A stretch of DNA of 64,000 nt from Candidatus Binatia bacterium. Its GTDB lineage: Bacteria > Desulfobacterota > Binatia > UBA12015. Of the stretch, positions 47,523-56,080 are shown piece by piece. The notes beneath the pieces were generated by a model that had not been told where the DNA came from, searched no databases, and worked only from the letters and a program-made list of their open reading frames with translations. Position 1 is the first letter of the stretch. Every line of letters starts with the position of its first letter. The translations under genes were made by a program, and so were the position numbers. The stretch lies in NCBI GenBank assembly GCA_036563615.1, contig DATCMB010000006.1:1-64000 (forward strand). The letters are read 5' to 3'.

Positions 47523-47885
47523 ATGAAGCCAGCCGATCTGCAGTACTTTCGCGAGTTGCTCGTCGCCCGCCGCACCGAGCTCCTGAACGAAGCGGAGCGC
47601 ACCGCCCAGGACATGGGCGACGACGCCGAGGGGTTCCCCGACCCGACCGACCGCGGTGTGCTGGAAAGCGACCGCAACCTGCTGCTGCGCATCCGCGACC
47701 GCGAGCGCAAGCTGATCTCGAAGATCGACGAGGCGCTGAGCAGGATCGGCGACGGCAGCTTCGGTTACTGCGAGGAGTGCGGCGAGGAGATCTCGGTCGA
47801 GCGGCTGAAGGCGCGTCCGGTGACGACGCTGTGCATCGAGTGCAAGGCCGCGCAGGAAGAGCGCGAGCGCCTCGGCGCCCGCTGA
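47523..47885 (+). CDS. DksA/TraR-family C4 zinc-finger protein
   Basis: 120 residues: an N-terminal coiled coil (about 5-75; LQYFRELLVARRTELLNEA, DRNLLLRIRDRERKLISKID) and a C4 zinc finger with Cys83, Cys86, Cys104 and Cys107 (GYCEECGEEI, TTLCIECK). Such proteins insert the coiled coil into the RNA polymerase secondary channel and, with ppGpp, alter promoter choice. The coil-tip DxxDxA residues are not clearly kept, so I do not call it dksA proper. Confidence 0.88.
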   Translation: MKPADLQYFRELLVARRTELLNEAERTAQDMGDDAEGFPDPTDRGVLESDRNLLLRIRDRERKLISKIDEALSRIGDGSFGYCEECGEEISVERLKARPVTTLCIECKAAQEERERLGAR

Positions 47886-47915
47886 CGACCGTACCGCGCC
47901 GACGGCGCCGTCAGC

Positions 47916-47931
47916 TGACGGCGCGCCGTCA
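47916..47931. repeat. GC palindrome between convergent genes
   Basis: TGACGGCGCGCCGTCA is a perfect 16-bp palindrome covering the stop of the minus-strand gene at 47929. GACGGCGC recurs three times between 47901 and 47943. It could form a shared hairpin for the two convergent genes; no T-run is present. Confidence 0.45.
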
Positions 47932-48411
47932 GCCGACGGCGCGCCGACGCTGCTCCTGCCCGCCGACCGCCCGCTGCCGCTGCTCGCGCCGCGCGACGGT
48001 GGCCTTCCGCGGCTCGTGGCCGCCGACCATGTGTCGCGTCCCGCCGACCCGCCGGATGCGGAACGGCACGACCTTCGAGCCGGTCGCGCGCTGACGCTCC
48101 CGCCAGCGTCGTAGACCCATGCGGATGTAGTCCGGGTCGAGCCCGAAGAGCTGGCAGATGGCGACGAAGGTGAAGGGCGAGCTGTCGTCCGAGGAGGCGA
48201 ACCACTCGTCCGCCTCGCGGAAGATCTCCTGCCCGGTCGGGCTCGTCGACGAGGCGTAGAGCTGCCAGCAACGCACCGCGTCCTCGAGGACGGCGAACAG
48301 CAGCCGGTGCTCGGGGGGCCGGGCCTCGCTGCGCACCAGATCCTCGAACTGGACGGGGAGGATGGCCTCGTTCTCGAACGCGGAGCTTTCCTCTGGCACA
48401 AAATCGGACAT
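47929..48411 (-). CDS. small protein of unknown family with helix-turn-helix-like core
   Basis: 160 residues from ATG 48411. The conserved-looking core runs ILPVQFEDLVRSEARPPEHR, LLFAVLEDAVRCWQLYAS, EADEWFASSDDSSPFTFVAI and CQLFGLDPDYIRMGLRRWRE; the last part reads like a helix-turn-helix followed by a basic helix. I recall similar unnamed proteins in deltaproteobacterial-type genomes but know no function. The C-terminus is highly basic with a duplicated decapeptide-like unit (REQRQRAVG, QEQRRRAVG), suggesting nucleic-acid contact. Convergent with the DksA-type gene. Confidence 0.68.
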   Translation of the reverse strand: MSDFVPEESSAFENEAILPVQFEDLVRSEARPPEHRLLFAVLEDAVRCWQLYASSTSPTGQEIFREADEWFASSDDSSPFTFVAICQLFGLDPDYIRMGLRRWRERQRATGSKVVPFRIRRVGGTRHMVGGHEPRKATVARREQRQRAVGGQEQRRRAVG

Positions 48412-48620
48412 GCGCCGCGTGCAGCGCAAACCGGATGCCAACCTTGCGGCGGGCCTGGCGCAAGGCAGGGCGGGGCCTGCGGCGCGACGGCCGGACGGCT
48501 CGACCACCGTCCTGCCGCCATCGGGGCAGACGCTGCCGGGATTTCGGCCAGACGACTCGGCGGCGCGGCCGGGATCTTTCACCACGGCCGGGGCTTGCCA
48601 ACGCCGCATTCGGCCCCACC

Positions 48621-48650
48621 TTGAAGCGAGCGGGCACCGTCTGGTACGAC
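48621..48650 (+). promoter_or_regulatory. candidate promoter of tRNA-Ala
   Basis: TTGAAG (48621-48626), 18 bp, TACGAC (48645-48650); start point expected about 41 bp before the mature tRNA. The rest of the 48412-48697 gap shows no coding signal. Confidence 0.33.
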
Positions 48651-48697
48651 GCTTCTGTCCGCATCCCAGGCTCCCGGCGACGGGAGCGACATTTCGT

Positions 48698-48770
48698 GGG
48701 GCAGTAGCTCAGCTGGGAGAGCACCACGTTCGCAATGTGGGGGTCGTGGGTTCGATTCCCATCTGCTCCA
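48698..48770 (+). tRNA. tRNA-Ala (anticodon CGC)
   Basis: 73-nt cloverleaf: acceptor GGGGCAG/CTGCTCC containing the G3-U70 pair that identifies alanine tRNAs, D-arm GCTC/GAGC, anticodon arm CCACG-TTCGCAA-TGTGG with CGC at 48731-48733, and T-arm GTGGG-TTCGATT-CCCAT. Discriminator A73. The 3' CCA is not encoded (A is followed by TGA), so it must be added by nucleotidyltransferase. Reads GCG, a frequent codon here. Confidence 0.96.
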
Positions 48771-48774
48771 TGAC

Positions 48775-48810
48775 GAGAAGCCCTCGGGAAACCGAGGGCT
48801 TCTCTTTTTT
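48775..48810 (+). terminator. intrinsic terminator of tRNA-Ala
   Basis: Perfect 13-bp stem GAGAAGCCCTCGG / CCGAGGGCTTCTC with a GAAA tetraloop and six T's (48805-48810). It begins four bases after the tRNA. Confidence 0.93.
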
Positions 48811-48874
48811 GGGAAGCGTGCGGGGGGCTGCGTTCTCGACTTCCGCGCCCGTTGCGTGCAGTCTGCGCCCGCCC

Positions 48875-49669
48875 ATGACCGAACGCATCAAGGAGCGCGA
48901 CCCCCTCACCGACTTCGAGCGCCGCGACATCGAGCTGCTCGGCAAGAAGAAGCTGGTCTTCGTGTCGGGCTCGGGACCCGCTGTCATCGTCATGACAGAG
49001 ATGCCCTGCATCTCGCCCGAGGTCGCCCGCTTCGCGCGCTGGGTGCGCGACGCCGGCTTCACGGTCTGGATGCCGAACCTGTTCGGCGACCCGGGGCGGC
49101 CGCCGACGCTCTTGCGCGGCATCGCGGGGATCGCGCGGGCGTGCATCAGCCGCGAGTTCAAGGCGTTCGCGTCCAACGAGTCGAGCCCGATCGTCGACTG
49201 GCTGCGCGCGCTCGCGGCGCACGCGTATCCGCTCTGCGGCGGCAAAGGCGTTGGCGCGATCGGCATGTGCTTCACCGGCAACTTCGCGCTCTCGATGATG
49301 CTCGAGCCGGCGATGCTCGCGCCGGTGCTGTCGCAGCCGTCGCTGCCGCTGAACAACCCCGCGGGGATGCACATCTCCCCGGACGAGCTCGCAGCCGTCA
49401 AGCAACGACTCGAGCGCGAGGACCTGACGGTGCTCGCCTACCGCTTCGCGGGCGACACCTTCTGCCGCGCCGAGCGCTTCGCGGCGTATCAGGCCGCGCT
49501 CGGCGACCGCTTCGTCGCCCGCGTGCTGCCGGATTCGGCGGCGAATCCGAACGCGCTGATGAAGACGCCGCACAGCGTGGTGACGGCGCACCTGATCGAC
49601 CGCGACGGCGAGCCGACGCGTCAGGCGGTCGACGAGATCATCGGCTTCTTCCGCCAGCGTCTCGCTTGA
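48875..49669 (+). CDS. dienelactone hydrolase family protein
   Basis: 264 residues. Alpha/beta hydrolase with a Cys nucleophile in GAIGMCFTGNFAL (Cys132), the dienelactone-hydrolase GxCxG pattern, an Asp in RFAGDTFC and a His near the C-terminus (HSVVTAH). WVRDAGFTVWMPNLFGDPG is a typical early strand-loop. It would hydrolyse lactones or esters in the cytoplasm; dienelactone itself is unproven. EthD-domain gene follows after 32 bp. Confidence 0.84.
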   Translation: MTERIKERDPLTDFERRDIELLGKKKLVFVSGSGPAVIVMTEMPCISPEVARFARWVRDAGFTVWMPNLFGDPGRPPTLLRGIAGIARACISREFKAFASNESSPIVDWLRALAAHAYPLCGGKGVGAIGMCFTGNFALSMMLEPAMLAPVLSQPSLPLNNPAGMHISPDELAAVKQRLEREDLTVLAYRFAGDTFCRAERFAAYQAALGDRFVARVLPDSAANPNALMKTPHSVVTAHLIDRDGEPTRQAVDEIIGFFRQRLA

Positions 49670-49701
49670 CGCGACCCGCGCCGCGGACCTACTGACGCGC
49701 G

Positions 49702-50403
49702 ATGCGCAAGCTGATCTTCCTCTGCCACCGCAAGCCCGAGCTGACGCACGAGCGCTACACGGAGCACCTGCTGCGCAGCCACGTGCCGATCGCGCTGCGC
49801 CACCACCCGACGCTCAGGCGCTACGTGGTCAACGAGGTCACGCTCGGCCTCTTGCCGGGACCGAAGGAGCTCGACTCGATCGGCGAGCTGTCGTTCGCGA
49901 CGCTCGACGACTACCGCGAGCGCCTCTACGACTCGCCCGAGGGCCGCAAGGTCGTCTCCGAAGACGTCGCGCAGTTCATCGGCGGCGCGGACGGCTACGC
50001 GTGCAGCGAGTACGTCCGCAAGGGCGCCGACCGTCCGGGACCGTACGAGAACGCCTCACCGGCGCCGACGCCCGGCGCGAAGCTCGTGCTCTGCCTCAAG
50101 CGCAAGCCCGACATGACGCACGAGGCGTTCGTCGAGCACTGGCTCGGCACGCACGCGAAGCTCGTCCTCGAGCACGGCGAGCGGCTCGCGAAGTACGTGC
50201 AGAACGTCGTCGACCAGAAGCTCTCGCCCGAGGCGGTCGACTACGACGGCTTCGCCGAGCTGCACTTCGCGAGCGAGGACGACTTCATGGCGCAGATGGC
50301 GAGCCACGCGCAGGGTCCGAACCCGGTGCAGGAGGACACCGCGAACTTCGTCGGCGAGATGGCGGTGTGGCGCGTGGTCGAGCACGTCGCCCGGATTCCC
50401 TGA
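49702..50403 (+). CDS. tandem EthD-domain protein
   Basis: 233 residues made of two EthD/dimeric alpha-beta barrel domains: about 1-105 (KLIFLCHRKPELTHERYTEH, LRRYVVNEV) and 115-230 (KLVLCLKRKPDMTHEAFVEHW, LAKYVQNVVDQ). Single-domain EthD proteins act as dimers in ether or polyketide-type metabolism; this internal duplication probably makes one whole barrel pair. The catalytic role is not established for the family at large. Confidence 0.85.
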   Translation: MRKLIFLCHRKPELTHERYTEHLLRSHVPIALRHHPTLRRYVVNEVTLGLLPGPKELDSIGELSFATLDDYRERLYDSPEGRKVVSEDVAQFIGGADGYACSEYVRKGADRPGPYENASPAPTPGAKLVLCLKRKPDMTHEAFVEHWLGTHAKLVLEHGERLAKYVQNVVDQKLSPEAVDYDGFAELHFASEDDFMAQMASHAQGPNPVQEDTANFVGEMAVWRVVEHVARIP

Positions 50404-50470
50404 CGCGCGCGATTGGTCCTGAGGCGTCGCGCTGCGACGTCGCGGCGCCGCCGTCAGGACGCGCTCGCGC

Positions 50471-51268
50471 TCAGCCCTTGCAGGTGAGCCCGCCGTCGAC
50501 CGGCAGCAGCACGCCGGTCACGTACTTGGATTCGTCCGAGGCGAGGTAGAGCGCGGCGTAGGCGACGTCCCAGGCCTCGCCCATGCGCTGCATCGGTACC
50601 GCCTGCTCGCGCGCGCGCACGAGCTTGTCGCGGTCGATGCCGTAGACCCGCACCACCTCGTCGACCGCCATCGGCGTGTGGATCAGCCCCGGCAGGATCG
50701 CGTTCGCGCGGATGCCCTTGGCGGCGTACTGCATCGCGATCGTCCGCGTGAGCGCGTTCACGCCGGCCTTCGACGTGTTGTAGGACAGCATCGGGATCGG
50801 CGAGCAGCGGATCGAGGCGAGCGACGAGACGTTGATGATCGAGCCGCTGCCCTGACGCTCCATGTGCGGCAGCACGTGCTTGCACGTCAGGAACATCGAC
50901 TTGAGATTGACGTCGATGACGCGGTCCCAATCTTCCTCCGAGAGCTCGACCGGACCGCCGAACACGCCGATGCCGACGTTGTTGTGCAGCACGTCGATGC
51001 GGCCGTAGGCGCGGATCGACTCCTCGGCGATGCGCGCGCAGTCCTCGCTGCGCGAGACGTCGGCGACGACCACGGTCGCGCGGCCGCCCTCGGCGGCGAT
51101 CGCGCGCTCGGTGTCGCGCGCCGCTTCCTCGTTGCGGTCGACGACCACGACGGAGGCGCCCTCGCGCGCGAACAGCAGCGCCGTCGCCTTGCCGTTGCCG
51201 AGCGTTTCGCCCGGCGTCTGCCCGCCGCCGACGACGATCGCCACCTTGTCGCGCAGTCTTCCGCTCAT
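50471..51268 (-). CDS. short-chain dehydrogenase/reductase
   Basis: 265 residues, classical SDR. The start at 51268 places the cofactor loop near the N-terminus. The loop reads VGGGQTPGETLGNG, a stretched variant of TGxxxGIG. VVVVDRNEEAARD suggests NAD preference (Asp after strand 2), and NNVGIG, INVSSLAS with the catalytic Ser, and YNTSKAGV with the Tyr-x3-Lys pair complete the site. Substrate not predictable; it stands convergent to the EthD gene. Confidence 0.9.
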   Translation of the reverse strand: MSGRLRDKVAIVVGGGQTPGETLGNGKATALLFAREGASVVVVDRNEEAARDTERAIAAEGGRATVVVADVSRSEDCARIAEESIRAYGRIDVLHNNVGIGVFGGPVELSEEDWDRVIDVNLKSMFLTCKHVLPHMERQGSGSIINVSSLASIRCSPIPMLSYNTSKAGVNALTRTIAMQYAAKGIRANAILPGLIHTPMAVDEVVRVYGIDRDKLVRAREQAVPMQRMGEAWDVAYAALYLASDESKYVTGVLLPVDGGLTCKG

Positions 51269-51344
51269 CCGGGCTTCCGTCGCCGAGCGGGCTTTGCTTG
51301 TCAAACGCCGACGCGCCGCCGTGCGACGCGTCGGCGTCGCTCTT

Positions 51345-52769
51345 TCAGCGCGTCAGGCTCGCCGGGCCGCGGTTGGTACCGGTGACGTCGTCGCCCGGAG
51401 GCGCGGGCGACAGCGACTCGTCCTCGACCAGCGCCACCTGCGCGGCACCGTCGAAGACGCGCTGCTCGCCCGCGGACGTCCGTCCCGCGAGGCGCACGGC
51501 GTAGAGCCCGGGCTCGAACTGCTTGCCGTCGTGCCGCGTCACGTAGTGATAGCCGGCCTGGAACCCGTGGCCGCCGTACTCGTGCGTGATCGTCGTGCCG
51601 TCGGGCGCGGTGACGGTGATGGTGTCGAGCGACAGCGGCTCGGGCAGCGTGCTCGTGAAGACGAGGTGGACGGAGGTCGCGCCGTCACGCCGCTCGACCC
51701 ACTGGAAGCCGCGCTCGACGGCGCTCGCGCTCGCCACGTCGCCGTCCTTGATCGGCTCGATGGGCGGAAACGCGATCGTGCCGGAGAGGTAGATCGCGGC
51801 GAACGTCGAGTACGACATCCACATGTAGCCGGCCTCGCCCCAGCCCGGGCCGAAGCTGTTCTGGATCTTGAGCGCGCCGCGCGCGTCGTCGTAGCCGACG
51901 ATCGCGACGCCGTGCTGCGCGCAGCCGGTCTTCGTCCGCTGGCTCGGCATGCAGGCGATGCCGTTGTACATCGCGCACTTCGTGTCCGGCGGGCACTCGG
52001 TGAAGGCGGAGAACAAGCCGCCGACGTAGTCCGGGAAGCCGAACGGCACGACGATCGACATCTGCGCGACGTAGTGCTGCGCGATCCAGCTCTTGATCAC
52101 GTCGAGCGTCTGATCGATCGGCTCCTTAGCGAACGCTTGCCAGCCACCGATCCTGAGATCGGTGCAGAAGGCCTGGTTGGTCGCACAGCTCTGATCGAGC
52201 TGGATGGCGTCCAGGCATTGGTCGCTGTCCGGCGGGCACTCGCACACCGGGTAGTACGGGATCGACTCGAGGCTCGGCGCGGTTTGCTTCACCAGGTAGT
52301 TGAGCGTGTAGGCCGGCGACGTGCCCACGCCGCACATCTCGTTCTCCTCGGCGAGCACCGTCATGTAGACGTAGGCCGCGCTCACCGTGTTGGCGATGTC
52401 CTTGATGTTCTTCTGGTTCGCCAGGTTCGCCGCGTACGAGCCCATCGCGTAGCCCGCGGACCAGACCTCGCACGAGCCCGGATAGCCCAGCTGCGCGGGC
52501 GTTCCCTGCGCCTGCACCGGCGGCAACCTGTCCTCGGGAATGACCGACGTCGGCGGCAAGATGGAGCCGGGCCCGTCGTCGGCGAAGGCGGCGGCGGGCA
52601 GCGCCTTCGGGTAGGTCGCGAGCTCCTCGTCTGTGGGCGGCGTGCCGCCGAAATCGTCGAGCTCGTCCTGCGACGTGCTCTTGCCGTCGCTGCACGCGCT
52701 CACCGCCAGCAGCACGAGCAGCGCCAGGGTGGCGCGCAGCACACGTCGTCCATCGACCCCTGAGTGCAT
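51345..52769 (-). CDS. papain-family (C1A) cysteine peptidase lipoprotein
   Basis: 474 residues. ATG 52769 begins a lipoprotein signal (ATLALLVLLAVSAC; Cys26). The catalytic domain has GSCEVWSAGYAMGSY with Cys100, HGVAIVGYDD with the His, and KIQNSFGPGWGEAGYMWMSY with the Asn of the papain triad. Many cysteines (CECPPDSDQC, CATNQAFC, CPPDTKC) suggest disulfides in the periplasm or at the surface. A C-terminal beta-rich domain (about 350-474) has no assignment. Role could be self-processing or protein turnover. Divergent from the cytochrome gene. Confidence 0.85.
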   Translation of the reverse strand: MHSGVDGRRVLRATLALLVLLAVSACSDGKSTSQDELDDFGGTPPTDEELATYPKALPAAAFADDGPGSILPPTSVIPEDRLPPVQAQGTPAQLGYPGSCEVWSAGYAMGSYAANLANQKNIKDIANTVSAAYVYMTVLAEENEMCGVGTSPAYTLNYLVKQTAPSLESIPYYPVCECPPDSDQCLDAIQLDQSCATNQAFCTDLRIGGWQAFAKEPIDQTLDVIKSWIAQHYVAQMSIVVPFGFPDYVGGLFSAFTECPPDTKCAMYNGIACMPSQRTKTGCAQHGVAIVGYDDARGALKIQNSFGPGWGEAGYMWMSYSTFAAIYLSGTIAFPPIEPIKDGDVASASAVERGFQWVERRDGATSVHLVFTSTLPEPLSLDTITVTAPDGTTITHEYGGHGFQAGYHYVTRHDGKQFEPGLYAVRLAGRTSAGEQRVFDGAAQVALVEDESLSPAPPGDDVTGTNRGPASLTR

Positions 52770-52939
52770 TCGATCCACGTAGGCTCCTTGCGTTCTTTCC
52801 CGGCCGCCATCCCCACTCGGGGTCGACCCGTGCCACGATGGTTTCGGCGCCGCAGGGTCGCGCGTAAAGCCGGAATCGTACGCGAGCGCGCGTTTTCTCG
52901 CGCCGCGCCCTGCCAGCGCCGCGGAAAGGAGCATCCCCG

Positions 52940-53647
52940 ATGGCACGTTCCGCAGGAGTTGCGTTGCTCGGCGTCACGCTGACGCTGCTCGCTTCGTCGG
53001 TCGCGTGGGCGGCGTGGGCGCAGGAGATCTCACCGGCGCTCGGGCACAGCGCGCCCGCACCCGCGCCGCAGGAGCCGACGAGCGGCGCCACCGCCGCGCC
53101 CGTCGCGACGCCGACGCCGCCGCCCGCGGCGGTCGAGGAGATGATCGAGCGCGGCGCCTACCTCGCGCGGATCGGCGGCTGCAACGACTGCCACACGCCG
53201 CACGTGCGCGGTCCGCACGGTGTCGAGCCCGATGCGACGCGGCTCTTGTCGGGACACCCGCAAGATCTCGCGCTGCCGGCGCCGAAGCCGCCCGACGGTC
53301 CGTGGCGCATGCTGACGTCGGAGTCGCGCACCGCCTTCGCCGGACCGTGGGGCGTGAGCTACGCGCGCAACCTGACGCCCGACCGCGAAACCGGCATCGG
53401 CAGCTAGAGCGAGGAAACCTTCGTCGCGACGCTGCGCAGCGGCAAGCACGCGGGCGACGGACGCGCGCTGCTGCCGCCGATGCCGTGGCACAACGTCGCC
53501 CGTCTCACCGACGACGACCTACGCTCGCTGCATCGTTACTTGACGAGCATCCCGCCGGTGCGAAACCGCGTGCCCGATCCGGTGCCCGTGACGAGCGAGG
53601 GTGCCGCGTCCGTCAGCGACGCAGGAACTCGAGCAGCAGCGCGTTGA
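52940..53647 (+). pseudogene. monoheme c-type cytochrome interrupted by an in-frame TAG
   Basis: ATG 52940 follows GGAAAGGAG. A signal peptide and Pro/Ala-rich linker lead to heme motif CNDCH (81-85) and the block ARNLTPDRETGIGS. Codon 156 is TAG (53405-53407). Reading continues without another stop to TGA 53645 as EETFVATLRSGKH, LLPPMPWHNVARLTDDDL and LHRYLTSIPPVRNRVP, the standard end of these cytochromes. Homologues I know have Trp in the GIGxW position, so TGG to TAG is the likely change. TAG ends at least three intact genes here (31710, 54721, 59405), so it is not a recoded sense codon. The tail overlaps the convergent hydrolase gene by 35 bp. Confidence 0.8.
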
Positions 53648-54578
53648 CCTCCTCGGGACGCTCCTGCTGCGTCCAGTGTCCGCACTCCGGAATCAGCTCC
53701 GCCTTCACCAGGCCCGGGACGGTCGACTTCAGCGTCTCCGTCACGCCGGGCATCAGCGCGATGACGGGATCGCGCTGGCCGGCGATGAACAGCGCCGGCT
53801 GCTGGATGCGCGCGTCGCTCCAGGCCGCCGTCAGCTCCCACGAGAGGTCCGCGCAGCGGTACCAGCACAGCCCGCCGCGAAAGCCCGTGCGACGGAACTC
53901 GCCCACGTAGAACGCGAGATCGTCCTCGCCGAGCCACGCCGGCAGACGCTCGGGCTGCAAGAGGTGCTCGAGCATGCGTCCGGTCTTCGGTCCGCCCGCG
54001 AGCTTGAAGAGCTGATCTTGCGGCGCGTCGCCGGAGATCGAGTACAGGAACGCGCGCAGGAAGGTCTCGGTGTTGGCGTCGAGCTCCTCCTCGGCGCGGC
54101 CGGGCTCCTGGAAGTAGAGGAAGTAGAACCACTGGTCGCCGAACATCGCCTTCATGATCTGCGTCGGCGGCATCGGTGCGCGCGGCTGCCAGGGGACGCT
54201 GAGCCCCGCGACCTTGGTGAAGCGGTCGGGACGCAGCAGCGCCGCGTTCCACGCGACCGGCGCGCCCCAGTCGTGTCCGACGATCGTCGCCGTCTGCGCG
54301 CCGAGCGCGTCGAGCACGCCGACCATGTCGCCGACGTGGTGCAGCTGCGTGTAGGCGCGCTGGTCCTCCGGCCTGTCGGTCGAGCCGTAGCCGCGCATGT
54401 CGGGCGCGACCGCGTGGAAGCCCGCCGCGGCGAGCGCCGGCAGCTGGTGACGCCACGAGTACCAGCTCTCGGGGAAGCCGTGGCAGAGCAGCACGAGCGG
54501 CCCGTCTTCGGGCCCGCACTCGGCGAGGTGCATCTGGATGCCGTTGGTGGTGACGGTGCGATGGCGGATCTCGGTCAT
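53613..54578 (-). CDS. epoxide hydrolase (alpha/beta hydrolase)
   Basis: 321 residues. Oxyanion motif HGFPESW (33-39), nucleophile Asp103 in GHDWGAPVAW, typical of soluble epoxide hydrolases (EphA type), a cap domain with tyrosines, and the catalytic His in CGHWTQQERP. DMRGYGSTDRP is also conserved. It would open an epoxide to a diol via an alkyl-enzyme ester. Substrate not known. Confidence 0.91.
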   Translation of the reverse strand: MTEIRHRTVTTNGIQMHLAECGPEDGPLVLLCHGFPESWYSWRHQLPALAAAGFHAVAPDMRGYGSTDRPEDQRAYTQLHHVGDMVGVLDALGAQTATIVGHDWGAPVAWNAALLRPDRFTKVAGLSVPWQPRAPMPPTQIMKAMFGDQWFYFLYFQEPGRAEEELDANTETFLRAFLYSISGDAPQDQLFKLAGGPKTGRMLEHLLQPERLPAWLGEDDLAFYVGEFRRTGFRGGLCWYRCADLSWELTAAWSDARIQQPALFIAGQRDPVIALMPGVTETLKSTVPGLVKAELIPECGHWTQQERPEEVNALLLEFLRR

Positions 54579-54720
54579 GGTGCGTCTTTCTCGCGGCGTG
54601 CTTGCGACGTGCGGCGGTGAATGGTCGCACGCCGTCGAACGGCCGCACGATGTCAGCCCGCGGCGCGCCCCGCAAACGTGCGCGCGCCCGCAAGCGCGCG
54701 CGCCTCGCGACGTCGCGCGG

Positions 54721-55992
54721 CTACGGCAGCGCGCCGGCGAGCTCCGGCGCCGAGGTCGCGTCGTCGTCGACGTCGTCCTCGTCCGCAGCCGCGGCTCGCA
54801 TGCGCAGCCGCAGGAGCTCGTCGAGCGACGCGAGCGGGGCCGCGTCCTCGAGCTCGTCCTCGAGGAAGGGGAAGAACGCGTGGGCGGCGAGCTCGGCGCG
54901 CACCGCCTCGAGCCGTGCCGCGCGGCGCGCGGGCGGCGCGTCGAGGACCCGCTCCACAGCGAGCTCGAGCGCCGCACTCGGCACGACGAGCTCACCCGGC
55001 TCCGCGGCGCTCATGCAGACCGCGGGCGCGAATCCGATCGCGGCCGCGGCGAGCGGCGAGCGACACGCCTGATCCCACGTCGCGCCGATCGAGGACGCGC
55101 CGACCAGCGTGCCGGGCGGGCAGCCGTCGTGCGCGACCCAGGTGCCGTCGACGAAGTCGTGGCACGGCGTGATGTCGATGCCCGACGCCGCCTCGATCCA
55201 GTGCACGTACGGCGCGACCGACTCGACGAACGCGCCGGCGACGCCGGCGTTGGCGCCGTGGTGCAGGCCGACCAGCCGCCAGGTGCCGTCCGGCAGGCGC
55301 GCGAAGTACGGTCCGCCCGAGTCGCCGGCCATGAGCGCGGTGTTCTCGCTGCCGTCGCGCTGCAGCTCGAGCTTGGTCGGCGAGCCCGCGTAGTCGAGCT
55401 GACGGACGAGCTGCACCGCGACGTGACGCTTGACGCCGGCGTCGCACGGCTTGCCGCTGCCGTCGTCCTGCTCCGCGCAGCCGAAGCCGACCGCCGTCAG
55501 CCACGCGGTGTGGCCGACGACCTGCTGCGCGAGCCAGTCGCGCTCGCAGCCGATCGGCAGCATGGGCGGTACGATGGGCACGTCGGGCAGCGGCGCGGAG
55601 TCGTCGAGCAGGCAGAAGGCGAGGTCGACGCCCTCGTACATGTCCTCGCCGAGCAGGTTGCGCGCGAACTCGCCGTCGGGATGACGCACGCAGCGCGCGA
55701 TGCGCGTGGCGAAGGCCGGCACCGCGATGTCCTCGCCGAAGAAGACGCGCGAGCGTCCCTCGCGCACGTCGTCGGTGCAGTGCGCCGCGGTGAGGATCAT
55801 GCCGTGCCCGACGTAGACGCCGGTGCACTGCGCGGCGACGCTGACCACGGAGGGAAACTCGCAGGTCGCGCACTCGGTCGCGAGCGTCGCGTCGAGCGCG
55901 TGCGCACGCCGCGCAGGCGCCGGCACCAGGCCGAGCACCAGCAGCGTGAGGAGCACGACGCCGCGCCGGAGCGCGCTTCGGGACTTCACCAC
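54721..55992 (-). CDS. secreted trypsin-like serine protease
   Basis: 423 residues, signal peptide LLTLLVLGLVPAPARRAHA. S1 peptidase with His71 (LTAAHC), Asp123 (EGVDLAFCLL) and Ser225 (MAGDSGGPYF), the full triad; several Cys suggest disulfides. The C-terminal 170 residues are helical and acidic, ending in DEDDVDDD, outside the protease domain. Stop is TAG. Located between an epoxide hydrolase and a secreted esterase, all on the minus strand but with gaps, so not clearly an operon. Confidence 0.9.
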   Translation of the reverse strand: MVKSRSALRRGVVLLTLLVLGLVPAPARRAHALDATLATECATCEFPSVVSVAAQCTGVYVGHGMILTAAHCTDDVREGRSRVFFGEDIAVPAFATRIARCVRHPDGEFARNLLGEDMYEGVDLAFCLLDDSAPLPDVPIVPPMLPIGCERDWLAQQVVGHTAWLTAVGFGCAEQDDGSGKPCDAGVKRHVAVQLVRQLDYAGSPTKLELQRDGSENTALMAGDSGGPYFARLPDGTWRLVGLHHGANAGVAGAFVESVAPYVHWIEAASGIDITPCHDFVDGTWVAHDGCPPGTLVGASSIGATWDQACRSPLAAAAIGFAPAVCMSAAEPGELVVPSAALELAVERVLDAPPARRAARLEAVRAELAAHAFFPFLEDELEDAAPLASLDELLRLRMRAAAADEDDVDDDATSAPELAGALP

Positions 55993-56080
55993 CGCGCTAC
56001 TCCAACGTGCAGGAAGGAAATGCGCAAGCGCGCGCGACTGCGGACGTGCGCGAGCGTGCGCAGGAAGGAGCGCGCGTCCC

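Noticed and set aside
47901..47945. GACGGCGC triplicate as a CRISPR-like array
   Set aside because: Units are 8 bp at short spacing, no spacers of uniform size, and no cas genes anywhere.
53405..53407. Pyrrolysine or other recoding of TAG
   Set aside because: TAG ends several ordinary genes in the window and no PylT/PylS-like gene is visible; nonsense mutation is simpler.
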